The notes beneath the pieces were generated by a model, which saw only the letters and a program-made list of their open reading frames with translations, did not search any database and had not been told where the DNA came from. A program made the translations under genes and the position numbers. 64,000 nucleotides of DNA from Plantago ovata (lineage: Eukaryota; Streptophyta; Magnoliopsida; Lamiales; Plantaginaceae), in the NCBI GenBank assembly GCA_028274465.1, contig CM051455.1, forward strand, positions 102,918,942 to 102,982,941, written 5' to 3'. This document shows positions 23,165 through 33,299 of the stretch, piece by piece (position 1 is the first letter of the stretch; each line of letters starts with the position of its first letter).

Positions 23165-24094
23165 TGAGCTCTTGCAACTTCCTGTTAAGAGAAGAAGTAC
23201 TAGCCTCCAAGTTCTCAAACCGCTTCTCGTTCATAGCCTGATTCTTGTAATAAGATTTCATAAACTTGCCGGTCTTTTCTACCAAGCTTTGCACCATGGC
23301 GACCAAAGAGGATGGAGCATATCCGGGTACCCCATAGTTTACCTCAGCATGTTGACGTTGACTGGCGAATCCTTGCTCATAGTCACCACCAAGACCCACT
23401 TTCTCTTCAAAGGCCGCAATGGGTTCTTCTCTAGGTTCTTTTGAATGAATCTTGGCTCTTATATTCCGGTTCTGAGAATTCTGATACATTATATCCAACT
23501 TAGCATGAGCTTGACTCGGAAACAACTCTCCCATGCTTCCTCCACAAATGCTATCACTTGTGCTTGAACACCAGGATGCAAACCATTATAGAAGAATTGG
23601 ATGAGCTAACCTCCATCGAAGCCGTGATGTGGGCACCGATATTGCAACCCCTTAAACCGATCATAAGCCTCATGGAAAGCTTCATCATACTTCTGCTCAA
23701 AAGTGCTGATTTGTCTCTTCATAACCATAGTCTTGGAAGCGGGATAATACCGATCCATAAATTTTTCAACCCCTTGAGCCCATGTGGTCAAAGATCTAGC
23801 TTCTAAGGATCTCAACCAAGCCTTCGCTCTATCCCCAACTCCCATAGCGAAAACCTTCATCCGCAAATCATCATCAGTAATTCCATCATCCGGTCTAGGC
23901 AAGTAGAGCACGAAATGCTCTAAGTCATTCAAATACCCAATGACGTCCTCATTGTCCATGCCATAGAACTTGGGTAATTGCTGGAACACGTGTCCTTTAA
24001 GCTCCAGATTCCTCGTTGCATCATTGAGAAGAATAGATGGACCACTAGGCCCAACCGTAACTTTTGAGAGTAACTTCAGTGGTTGCTCAGCCAT
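23165..24094 (-). pseudogene. Element C gag, 3'-truncated and frameshifted
   Basis: The start MAEQPLKLLSK is at 24094. The core contains NDATRNLELKGHVFQQLPKFYGMDNEDVIGYLNDL (written 24025-23930) and CPHHGF. A shift near 23600 leads into the second half, with a coiled-coil-like segment ending in RKLQELID. Coding sequence stops at 23165, where it is fused to the A-type LTR arm, so zinc knuckle and protease are absent. It is close to D gag and more distant from B gag. Confidence 0.83.
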
Positions 24095-24269
24095 CTCGCC
24101 TGAAATCTAGTGCAATCAACACAACACTCTCACAAGGATTAGTTTCTGTTAGTGAAACAAAAACCAGCACACATAGAATTAAGCACAAAGAAATACGGGG
24201 AAAGAAATGGGGTGAGAAAGTGATGTTGGCTGAAAAACAAAAACAAAAACACCAACCAAAGGAGTTAAG

Positions 24270-24287
24270 TCCCCGGCAACGGTGCCA
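24270..24287 (-). other. Primer-binding site of C (tRNA-Asp, one mismatch)
   Basis: Minus strand TGGCACCGTTGCCGGGGA, one base different from the site in A and B, three bases inside the 5' LTR. Confidence 0.88.
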
Positions 24288-24290
24288 AAT

Positions 24291-25773
24291 TGATGATGTC
24301 GTTTTTTCACCAATTAAATTTGTTTGTAGCCAAAGAACACTTATTCACTACACAAAAGATTTAGTGCAGCGGTAAGATGTTCCCGAGTGTCGTTCTCTCG
24401 GGACCTAACGTGGCTTTGTTTGGTGCGTAACAATTGTAATCAACCAACAAGCAAGTTTGTGTGATTAAACCAAGCACTCATGCAAATCAGAAACTATCAA
24501 GAGGAAGATAAAAGCAAATAGAGAAAGATGTTGGTGGTAGCTTAGTGGACATGACAAACCATGGGTTACAACTTGCTATCATGCTATGAACATTTAAACA
24601 TACAATAGAGAAGTATTAATTGACCACAAAGTTGTCACATGCTTTGCATTCGAAAATACGGAATTGGCTACTCCCAATTGTATGGATGATCTAGAAGTAT
24701 TAAGCGACCATAAGGGCTGTCACGACCTTGTATTCGAAGATTTGTAATTGGCTACTTTAGATCTTACGCAATGGTTCAAAGCACAACAAGCATAATCATA
24801 ACCCTAGCTATCATGTCCACATTCTACCACCGACAATCGTGAATTAGCTACTCATAACGGATCTTGAAACAAACAACATCATATATGAATAACAATAACA
24901 AACATTCATAATCAGAATCAAAATAAGGAGAATTGATACAAGTTACCACCGATTGTCACGAGACGGTGGAATGCCCAAATCTCACGGATCAAGATACAAT
25001 GAAGATGAAATTGGATGTAATCACGTCTTTCTTGATGATAATCAAGCCTCTAGATAATGGGTCTGAGCTATGGGGCCTAAAGAGCTCTCCCAAGCAATTA
25101 CAAAGTGAAAGGAATGAGAAAAAATAACTGAAAATCGAGTTTTCATGCCAAAATCGCGATCTGGATCTGAGTCCAAGCGAAGGGCTTGGCTTCTGTCAAG
25201 CGCTTAGCTTGGCAAGCGAAGGGCTTAACAGGGGCCAAGCGCTTCGCCTGGAATTCCAGTGAATCTGCCCAGAATTTCTACCTGACTTTAACTCGCTCTA
25301 CAGGGCTCTTACGATGTCGAATTGGAGCGTGTAATATACCGTTGGATATCTCTTTGAGTTAGCCACGTGTGGAAGTTGGTTTGAGGTCAATACAATGTTG
25401 TATGAAAAAGTCACGGCCCAAATGGCTAGGCTGTGTCAATCATAAACACTTGAACGACTCCAAAACTTCCACCCGAACTTTTGAATTTGCTTCCAAGGTA
25501 AGCCTAAGTTCTCAAAAATGTGATTATTGGCTTAACTCGAACTAAGGACACTCACTAAAATGTCCACGGAGATCAAGGAACTTCTACGGGGTCATTTTTC
25601 ATCCAAAATGCTTCGTTTTTAGCTCCAAAAACACCGTTTCGTACCTAAGTGCCTGAAAATGCAAAAAACACAAAACGTGACACTATTCTACAAAACTAAC
25701 TAAAAAACAAGGCTAGAAGGTAGCAAAAGAAGGTAAAAAAGACAAGATGAACGCGTCAAAAATACGTTCATCA
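24291..25773 (-). repeat. 5' LTR of C (1483 bp)
   Basis: TG/CA borders, pairs with 11074-12516. The AAGCG cluster at 25170-25250 is 38-40 bp longer than in the other LTR. GTAAG is duplicated outside (25774-25778). Confidence 0.92.
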
Positions 25774-26364
25774 GTAAGTCATTGATTTCGATTGAATTAC
25801 TAAGTTTCTTACTTGTTTCGTTCTCAATTGCTCGTGTTATTGACATTTTGAATCGTTTTTTGGTCTCAGGTGGCGATGGTTTGAAGTTGAGGCCGTCTCC
25901 GGTATCTTTGGTCTCTGGTCTCCCTCTCTGGTCATTGGATACGTCGTAGCTTGGAAGAGTAGTTGAGGGTAGGCGGCCGAGGACGACGGAGAAGCTTTGT
26001 GGTGATTGGGTGGTGATGGAAGATGCCGGTGGTGGGTCTTTGGGCGGTGACTGCGTGAGGAAAGATCGAGCTAGATCTAACCATCGATTGCGTTGGTCCA
26101 GACTCCAGATCTGACCCCATCTGGGCCGATTTGGAGAGTGGAGGCCCTGGTGTCCCTCTCCGGCCAATGATATTTTTTTTAATAATTTTCGGATTAATAT
26201 GGATTAATCCGAACCGATCCGATTATTTTCGGATTAATCCGAAATCCGATCCGAAACTTCGGATCGGATTTCAATCGAGCAAATCCAGCATTTTCGGATC
26301 GGATTAATCCGAAATTCGGATCAGATTTGATCCGATCCGCACCATGCACAACCCTAGTCTAGCC

Positions 26365-27322
26365 TAGATTCTTCAACATGCAACATACCAATGTAACTAC
26401 TACATGCAATACATCACATTATGCTTTTGCTAGACAACCAATAACCTAAATAACAAGGCTCAATTCATACCATAGAAGCGAAAAATTCTAGCATCATAAA
26501 TTCTCATACTCAACAATTATGCATTCTACCATCAAATCCATCATCATTACATCAATAAGCACAATCATATGTATGAAATCAAAGAAAAAGATATATTGCA
26601 TTACAAGATAAAAATATCTAGTAGCAAAATTCCCAAATCAATATTTCAAACATATTTGAGCATGCAATTGATAGTAAATAATGCTTCTAATCACACAAAC
26701 ATCCTACCCATACATCATTTAAGCCAAATTGAAGCTCAAATTAGAAAACCCCCAAATTTGTAAAATTAGGGTTCATAAGAAGATACCTCAGATCTGGAAA
26801 ACAATTGCACTAGGGTGCAATCTGTTCGGATGAAAAGAAGGAGCACGTAATGGGCTTCGATTGAAGCTACAGAACACTAAATTTTGTGGAGAAATGAAGG
26901 TTTTATGAAGATTTGAAGGTAATTTCGCGAATTTCGGGTTTTGGGGAGAAAGAAATGGATAGGATGAAGAAAATGAGCTGAAAAGGGAGAATTCCACATT
27001 TTTGACCTGCAAAGGTCGTGGGGCGAGTCGCCCCGAGTGCGGGGCGATTCACCCCCCACCTCCTGATGCGGGGAGACGAAATCCTCCAAAAAAACACGGT
27101 TTTAAGTCCCCGAAAACCATTTTTCTCATAGAACCACTCGAAAAGGCTCACTCAAACATAGCATAAGCACATACGACGCAGAGACGAACAAATTCACATA
27201 TGAAAAGCAAATTGTTCAAGAATGAATGCATGCAATAAAGCGGTAAAAAAGCGATAAAAACTCCGGGTTACCTCTCGGATAGCGCCATTGTTTAAAGTAT
27301 TTGACTCGACTCCTGTCTGCGC
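26365..27322 (-). other. B2 interior between hAT and protease, non-coding
   Basis: AT-rich sequence homologous to B1 18700-19650. It includes one pair of GGGGCGATTC/GAATCGCCCC-type palindromes at 27019-27057. No gene is supported. Confidence 0.7.
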
Positions 27323-29420
27323 CTAGCTCTTCTTCTTGAGGGTACTAGACTTCCCCTTCATGGATCTCCTCCTCATGCCACGAACCTGTGAATAAGAATG
27401 AACATAGGCAGCAAGACCACAGTAGTTAATAGTGTATGTATCAGGTGGGTCAGATATGGATCGCAACACATGTTGCTTGCCATCCACCTCAATAGTGCAA
27501 GTCCTTCGGTAGATGTCTATCACGGAGCGTAGCTTAGTCAAGAACGTTCGTCCCAAGAGAACGACATCCCCCGTCCAAGGTGTAGACGCCGACATAACTA
27601 CAAAATTGGTGTATACAGAAGCTTCACCAATCTTGACCAATACGTTCTTCACAACGCCTTCGGGTCTCACAAAGGATCCATCCGCCAGTTGCACAATAGC
27701 CTTATGCTCAGATAATTTTCCAAGGCTACTCTTCTCGGACACATTCATAGGGAGCACATTAGAGTAGGATCCCTTGTCTAGTGTGGCACGGACATCTTCA
27801 AGTTCACCAATCCCGACCTTAACATTGAAACTTTGAGGGAGTGGCTCGGGATCCTCTTGCTTCTCTTCACTCTCATCAGAACTAAGGTCTTTCTCTTCTT
27901 CCTTAGACTGTGGAGGTTCTTCCTTCTTGCAACACTCGCACTTAGCAACCCTCTTGATGGTGATTTCAACAGGTAGATCACCCGCTAAGGTAATGGACAT
28001 CGACTTCTCAGTGTTGCTAGGCAGCTTGCCTTGTTCCCTACTTGCTCCTCGGTCGATCAACTCTTGCATCTTTTGTTGGGCAAGCCTAGTGCTCTCTTAC
28101 AACCTATCAAGCCGTGCCCTAGTCTTCTCCGAATCTTCTTCACAACGTTTGAGAAAACTTTGGGTGTGATCAACCATCTTTTGCAAGTTCTCCATCAGTT
28201 GAGCCGACTTCGACTTCGGTTGCTCTTTTGGAGCGGGGTTTTCGCAGTGATCATTACCATAGTTAAGCCTACTACGGTCTTGGTTAGGGCCATAAGTTTG
28301 ACTAGCCGGTGCATATCCTTGATTGTTTCGGAACCCTCTTCTCCAAAATCCACCTCGAGGATTCCTACCATCTTGTCCGTAGCTAGCCTCTTGAGTACCA
28401 AACTCCGTAGCAAAGGCTTCCTCTTCGCCTCCTTGAGCCCAGTTGCCATCATCATATGCAAGCTCCGATCTACACATATGAGCCCCATGCCCATAGTTCT
28501 TGCATATTCGGCAAACTTCGTTTGAAACAGTTGTTCCGGTGGCGCTCTTGAGGACTTGTTTCAATTCATTGGTAAATCACTCGAATTGACCCCCCATTCC
28601 CCCTATACATAGGGGCTTCTTGAGTCGGCGAACCCTTAGCAAGCCTTTCGAAAACTGCCAAGACGGCCTCTGCGGTTTCCTCCCAAATATTGCCTCGGCA
28701 TTGGAAATCCACCACTTGTTGGTTCTCAAAGGTTAGTCCATTGTAGAAGTGTTGGACTAGGTCAGAAAGCTCAAAACCATGGTGACGGCACTTGTTCGTG
28801 AGATCTTGGAACCTCTCAAACGCGGTGTAGATGGTCTCATCATAGTCTTGTTTGAATCCATTGATTTGCGCCTTGAGCGCGGTAGTCAAGGTGTGGGGAA
28901 AGTATTTTTCCATGAAAGCTGAAAAAACCTTCTCCCAAGTGTCCAACGAGCCTGCTGGTAGAGAACTCAACCATGACTTGGCTCTATCGCCAAGCCCCAT
29001 AGCAAAAACCTTCATCCGCAACTCATCCGTTGTTATTTCAGCTCCGGGTCGTGGGAGTTGGTTGACGAAATCATCGATATCGTGCAAGTACCCCATCACA
29101 TCTTCCCTTGCTAAGCCATAGAACCTCGGAAGTTGTTGGAATGCGTGGTTCTTGATATCCAGATCTCGATTTGCAGGCGAAAGAACAATCGCCGGTCCCC
29201 TCATACGATCCTTCGAGGGTTGAACCCATGCTTTCAGTGGTCTAGCTTCAGCCATTCCGTCGATTTCCTTGAAAAGACTGTGTAGAGATTCAGAGAAATG
29301 GGTATTCTCTATTTCCTCTAATTCACGCCTTTGAAGTAGTCGCCTTCTTTGGTGGTAGAATCTGTCGATCTCAACAATTGAATCAGCAATCGGTGTTCCT
29401 CTAGATCGTGTATGTGGCAT
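27323..29420 (-). pseudogene. B2 gag and aspartic protease, frameshifted
   Basis: The ATG at 29420 begins MPHTRSRGTPIADS. The gag core to about 28630 includes FQQLPRFYGLAREDVMGYLHDI and HHGFELSDLVQHFYNGL. Relative to B1, about 60 bases are missing near 28630 and a shift at 28580 ends the first frame. The CCHC knuckle CRICKNYGHGAHMC (near 28510-28470) is intact here. An RGG/Gln-rich region, coiled coil and acidic linker follow. The protease shows LDKGSYSN near 27780 (active-site D-T-G changed to D-K-G) and LLGRTFL. A stop near 28097 separates gag from protease. No pol follows. Confidence 0.86.
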
Positions 29421-29544
29421 ACACTATCTATATCAAACTAGGAAAGCAGTATCAGATAGAGATTAAAAAGGAAAACTAAAACTACTTGAACTAGGAATTG
29501 AATGCTGAAAATATAAACAAATTAAACAGAAAAAAGGAGTATAT

Positions 29545-29562
29545 TCCCCGGCAACGGCGCCA
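29545..29562 (-). other. Primer-binding site of B2 (tRNA-Asp)
   Basis: Minus strand TGGCGCCGTTGCCGGGGA, identical to the B1 and A sites. Confidence 0.93.
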
Positions 29563-29565
29563 ATT

Positions 29566-30659
29566 TGATGCAGCGTTGGGATTGTCGAGTTCCAACTTAA
29601 TCAAATAAATTTGTATTTAGCCAAAGGCAATTCACAACTACAACGAAAACCGTAGTGTAGCGGTAGAATAACCTCGAGTGTCGATCTCTGAGGACTATAA
29701 CTAGCTTTATCTAATTTAACTTGAGAATATAAAACAGCAGACGATTTAGCAAAGGTTTTCTTAACAGATAATGGAAATTGGTGATAGTATGGTCCTTCAA
29801 AGCATAACGGGTTAATAATCATGCGTAAATTCCTCGGTCTTGCATGGAGATCTTTGATCAATGAATTGTCCAGTTGTAATTATCAAACACTACGAAGATA
29901 TAGATTTAGATAGGTCAAAGACCAATGAAATGTCAAATTGTGTGCAATAATTATTCAACAATACGAACATAGAGATTTAGATAGATCAAAGAAATAAAGT
30001 AATAACTCAAAGTATAATGCGCGATATAGCCATTAGCATAATTATTAACCCTTCGCTAAGAATTCACATACTATCACCAACGAGAAGTTTAGCTACTCAT
30101 AGTTGTCATGCAATCAACAGAAATCATACCACGAATGAATGAAAACATGATGAAAGATATATAAAATAAGTAGAAAAACTGTAAGATACAATGTTACCGA
30201 AGGTTTTCAATCTCCGAAGAATCGCGATCTTACAAGCTCCAAATTGCTAACAAAAAGTATCTCCTAAGCTATGAACCCCCAGAACAGGCTCTGGGGAATT
30301 CCTACCTAAAACTACAGAGAAATGTGAGAGAAAAGGTCTGGAAAAGTATGAAAAACGGAGAAAAACTGAGCAACTATATATAGGCTACGAATTGTGTGGG
30401 GCGAAGGGCCCCACACACCGGGCGATTCGCCTGGTGTGGGGCGATTCGCCCGGGAGTAATTTTCTGCCCAGAACGCGTTTTTGGATTTCTTCCCCTTTTC
30501 GGACTCTGTTTCTGACTTCTAGTGGCCTTCTAACCTCCAGATTCGACCCCTAGACTTCAAATCCTATCCGGAATCTTTTAGATAATCCAAATAGGCTTCT
30601 GGAACACCAATTGCTTGTCTACTTCAATATAATTGCCTGGAAAACCTCGTTTTTCAACT
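29566..30659 (-). repeat. 5' LTR of B2, truncated by a Tat-type insertion
   Basis: It aligns with 7001-8274 up to TTTTTCAAC at about 30658, where the Tat-type LTR begins. The first about 180 bases (U3 start) are missing from the window. TATA-like CTATATATAG at 30372-30383 and palindromic GGGCGATTCGCC motifs at 30397-30453. Confidence 0.9.
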
Positions 30660-31412
30660 TGTTAGTGTTGAAATATGTCCAGTCCGCATGTACGAACTGG
30701 AGCGGTCTAAGAGCGCGACAAAGCATCATAGGCCGTCCCTCAAGGGGCACAACCACACCCAAGTATGTCACTAAGGTGTGGATCGACCAACATAAGGTCC
30801 AACCATCACTGGGAGGACAACCCTCAAAATAAGCTCCTCACAAGGACAAAGCTGCCAGTGGGCTCGAGGAGCATCTCTCGGGCTCGAGGAGACCTTACGT
30901 CAAGGTAACGCTCCTTGACAGAAACTGAGCAGGACACTACTCGCATCACCCACGCACAAGGAAGGCACGAGGACCCTTGAGCGACCAGCCATGGTTGCTC
31001 CCTTGGGCCAAGGCCCACGGACCTCCTTAATGGGCCTGGGCCGAGGAAGGCCTCGATCCTAGCCGTACACGTGGCGTGATCCTACGCGACCGGAAGCTGA
31101 AGGGTCACAAGTATATAAAGGCCTCATTTACTCCTCAACAGTAAGCATTAATGACACCACCCGAGCACCACTTTCACTACTCATACTAGGGAAGCCTCAC
31201 AACTCCCTACTCGTAAAGTCGCCTCTCCGGTCTGATACCTTACAGACCGGGCAAGAGTCACTAACCCCCCCCTCTAGTCTATTTCAGGTACGAGGAAGCT
31301 ACAAGAAGGCTCATTCCCTATCTCCGAGTGATACTATAAGAAGAAGAACTAGAATGACTTAGACTAGCGACTCATTGCGAATTTAGAAAGAAACACGAAT
31401 TACCCTTCAACA
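30660..31412 (+). repeat. 5' LTR of the Tat-type element (753 bp)
   Basis: It begins TGTTAGTGTTGAA and ends CCCTTCAACA directly before the primer-binding site. A TATA-like GTATATAAAGG lies near 31110. It interrupts the B2 LTR. Confidence 0.85.
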
Positions 31413-31414
31413 TT

Positions 31415-31430
31415 TGGCGCCGTCTGTGGG
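31415..31430 (+). other. Primer-binding site of the Tat-type element
   Basis: TGGCGCCGTCTGTGGG follows the LTR after two bases. It starts like the tRNA-Asp site but diverges after nine bases. I do not assign the tRNA. Confidence 0.8.
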
Positions 31431-31493
31431 AAACGACACGAAAGGTCATTCCTTGCCCTACTGGTCGAGCCACTTACCTCCTCGTGACGCTTC

Positions 31494-32624
31494 ATGAATA
31501 TGCCTCCCAGAAGAAGCAACCGTCTTGCTAATGCACCACCCGGAAACCCTCCTCGACCTAGAGGCCGTCCCTCTAGTAACGATCGCGGAGGAGGAACGGA
31601 TGGTGTTCCGAGGGAACCAAGAAACAACAATGTTGCAAGGAACCGGGATTACACGGAGGGGGCATTTACTAATGTCACTCACTCCCAAAATGAGAGATCG
31701 GGGGAAAATAACCCGCAAGGAGTCCCGGTAGGAAACGCCTATGGAGATTTGAGAGTCGCGAACAACGCCGAGTCTAGGGGGCAGCCTCATCCGGTAGCAA
31801 TTAACCAACCTCCCGTGACAGTGAACCCTCCTCAACCGGCCGCATTGACCTTCACCCTTCCTGATGGACGTGTCGTCCGACCATCAGATTTCGGGATGGG
31901 CGAAGCTCAATACGGTCTATTCCTTCTTACTTTACAAGGATATGTCGGAGGTAATGAGGCTATTAGGGTTACTACCGAGATACAAGCTCAAGGAGAACCA
32001 CAGTCCCCGGTGCAAGAGCAACCTCGGGCCACTCTGGTCGCTCCTCGTCAATCCCAGGGAAGAGCACATGTGACGCAAGATGAAGCACATTCGAGAGCCA
32101 ACACCAGGCCGATCCAAACTCGACTTGGACCATCAAGAATCCAATCGACCACCTGAGCTCTATTTTCTTGTTGAGCTACATTTTGTAACGATGCCCGTAT
32201 CCTTCTATCGATCAAGTCTCTCAAGTCATCCTGGGCGCCTTGGGGTCCTAACCTCGATTGAATTCTTGATGGTCCAAGTTGAGATTGGATCGGCCTTGTG
32301 TTTGCTCTCAAAGGGAAAGGGCACACCTCAGATGAGTGTGTCGAGCTCAAGAACGAAATTGAGAGGATGATACGTAACGGTCAATTGGTTAACTACATCC
32401 GGAAGGAGGAACCCCTGGCACTCCTGCCCCCACCTCCTCGAAGCGGGAGTGAGCACCCTTACCAAGGAAACCCTCAGGACGACGACATTCATAATTACAA
32501 CAATTATGAGAACCGCCCTGTAATGGAAGCATCCGCACTCTCACAATTGCGGGAGGACCCGCCGGCGGCGACACTCGTAATCAAAGGGAGATTACGGCGG
32601 ACAACCTCAGGGTCCGAGATGTGA
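31494..32624 (+). pseudogene. Tat-type gag, internally deleted with a fold-back inversion
   Basis: MNMPPRRSNRLANAPPG at 31494 starts a Pro/Arg/Gln-rich N-terminus open to about 32150. At 32092-32308 the sequence forms an inverted repeat (arms of about 57 nt, about 104-nt loop). The natural gag continuation is readable on the minus strand of the loop. The reading then resumes on the plus strand at KGKGHTSDECVELKNEIE (32310-32370), the zinc-knuckle region before protease. The structural core of gag is missing between the two. Confidence 0.78.
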
Positions 32625-32721
32625 AGTATGCTCAAGCCGCGCGACCGGGCACCAACGTTATCTCTTTCGATGATAGCGAGATACCTCTGAAGCATGCCGG
32701 AGGAGGCAACATCTATGATCC

Positions 32722-33195
32722 TTGCGTCCACTTGTAGTTTCCTTGGATGTTCAATCCTACAAGTTGGGTAGAATCCTCGTCGACACTGGGTGCTCGGCAA
32801 ACTTGATTTTCACCGGAACCTTGAAAAGGATGCACATGAACCCAAGGGAAGGGCTCAGAGAAGTGAGGAGCGCATTGGTAGGATTCGGAGGACAACCTAT
32901 CATGCCGCTCGGAATGATCAACCTCACAGTGTCAATGGGTAGCGCTCCTAGACGGGTAACCCAACAGGTTCCTTTTGTTGTGGTCGATATGCCATTTGAT
33001 TATTTCGCAGTCCTAGGCCGACCCGCTCTCTCTCAATTCCGAGACGTAGTGTCCACAGTCCACAACAAGCTAAAATTCCCCACTCCTTTGGGAATCGGAC
33101 AAGAAGTAGGAGACATACGAGAAGCATGGGAATGCTACACTATGTCAGCCAAGTTCACTTCGAGAGTTGCCATAGGGGAACCCAACCTCGGGTAG
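32722..33195 (+). pseudogene. Tat-type aspartic protease region
   Basis: An open stretch of 157 codons. The active site VDTGCSANLI is at about 32778-32807, followed by the conserved VVVDMPFDYFAVLGRPAL. The family cuts the gag-pol polyprotein. It is flanked by stops, so it is a fragment of the original frame. Confidence 0.83.
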
Positions 33196-33299
33196 CCATC
33201 CGAGGAGACACCCCTTGTCCACAATGCGCCTTATCGTTTCTACACGGTTCGGCGAGTGAAGAGAAAATCAAAAAAGCCAAGTCCGTCACTTAGGCGAAG

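Larger units (their letters stand above)
11074..25773 (-). mobile_element. Element C: gag-only LTR retrotransposon with a rearranged interior
   Basis: LTRs at 11074-12516 and 24291-25773 share their ends (TGATGATG...TTCATCA) and are flanked by GTAAG on both sides (11069-11073 and 25774-25778). So the whole unit integrated into the hAT as one piece. Inside, in element sense, come the primer-binding site, gag (24094-23165), a fragment of an A-type LTR, a tRNA-Asp copy, an oppositely oriented A-type LTR, then the normal 3' interior (13235-12517). B1 is inserted in the A-type LTR arm. No pol is present. Confidence 0.9.
10698..26356. mobile_element. Non-autonomous hAT DNA transposon, split by element C
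   Basis: The ends are TAGGGTTGTGCAT (10698) and ATGCACAACCCTA (26356), perfect terminal inverted repeats. They are flanked by an 8-bp target duplication GTCTAGCC (10690-10697 and 26357-26364). Eight bp and this terminal motif are typical of hAT. B1 shows the unoccupied site with a single GTCTAGCC near 18690. Without element C the transposon is about 954 bp (10698-11073 and 25779-26356). Subterminal regions are dense with CGGATCGGAT and ATCCGATCCG motifs, likely transposase-binding repeats. No transposase is encoded. Confidence 0.92.
7001..30659 (-). mobile_element. Element B2: gag-protease-only LTR retrotransposon (Athila-related), nested and interrupted
   Basis: B2 reads on the minus strand: 5' LTR (29566-30659, truncated), primer-binding site (29545-29562), gag and protease (29420-27323), a long non-coding 3' region (27322-26365 and 10689-8275), 3' LTR (8274-7001). 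The hAT insertion at 10698-26356 splits the interior. No RT, RNase H or integrase is encoded. Known plant elements of this kind are called TR-GAG or LARD-like and need a partner's pol. The 5' LTR is cut at 30660 by a Tat-type element. Confidence 0.88.

Noticed and set aside
25700..26167. A protein gene in the right half of the hAT element.
   Set aside because: The minus-strand frame spans the border between hAT and the LTR of C, and shows no transposase motif.
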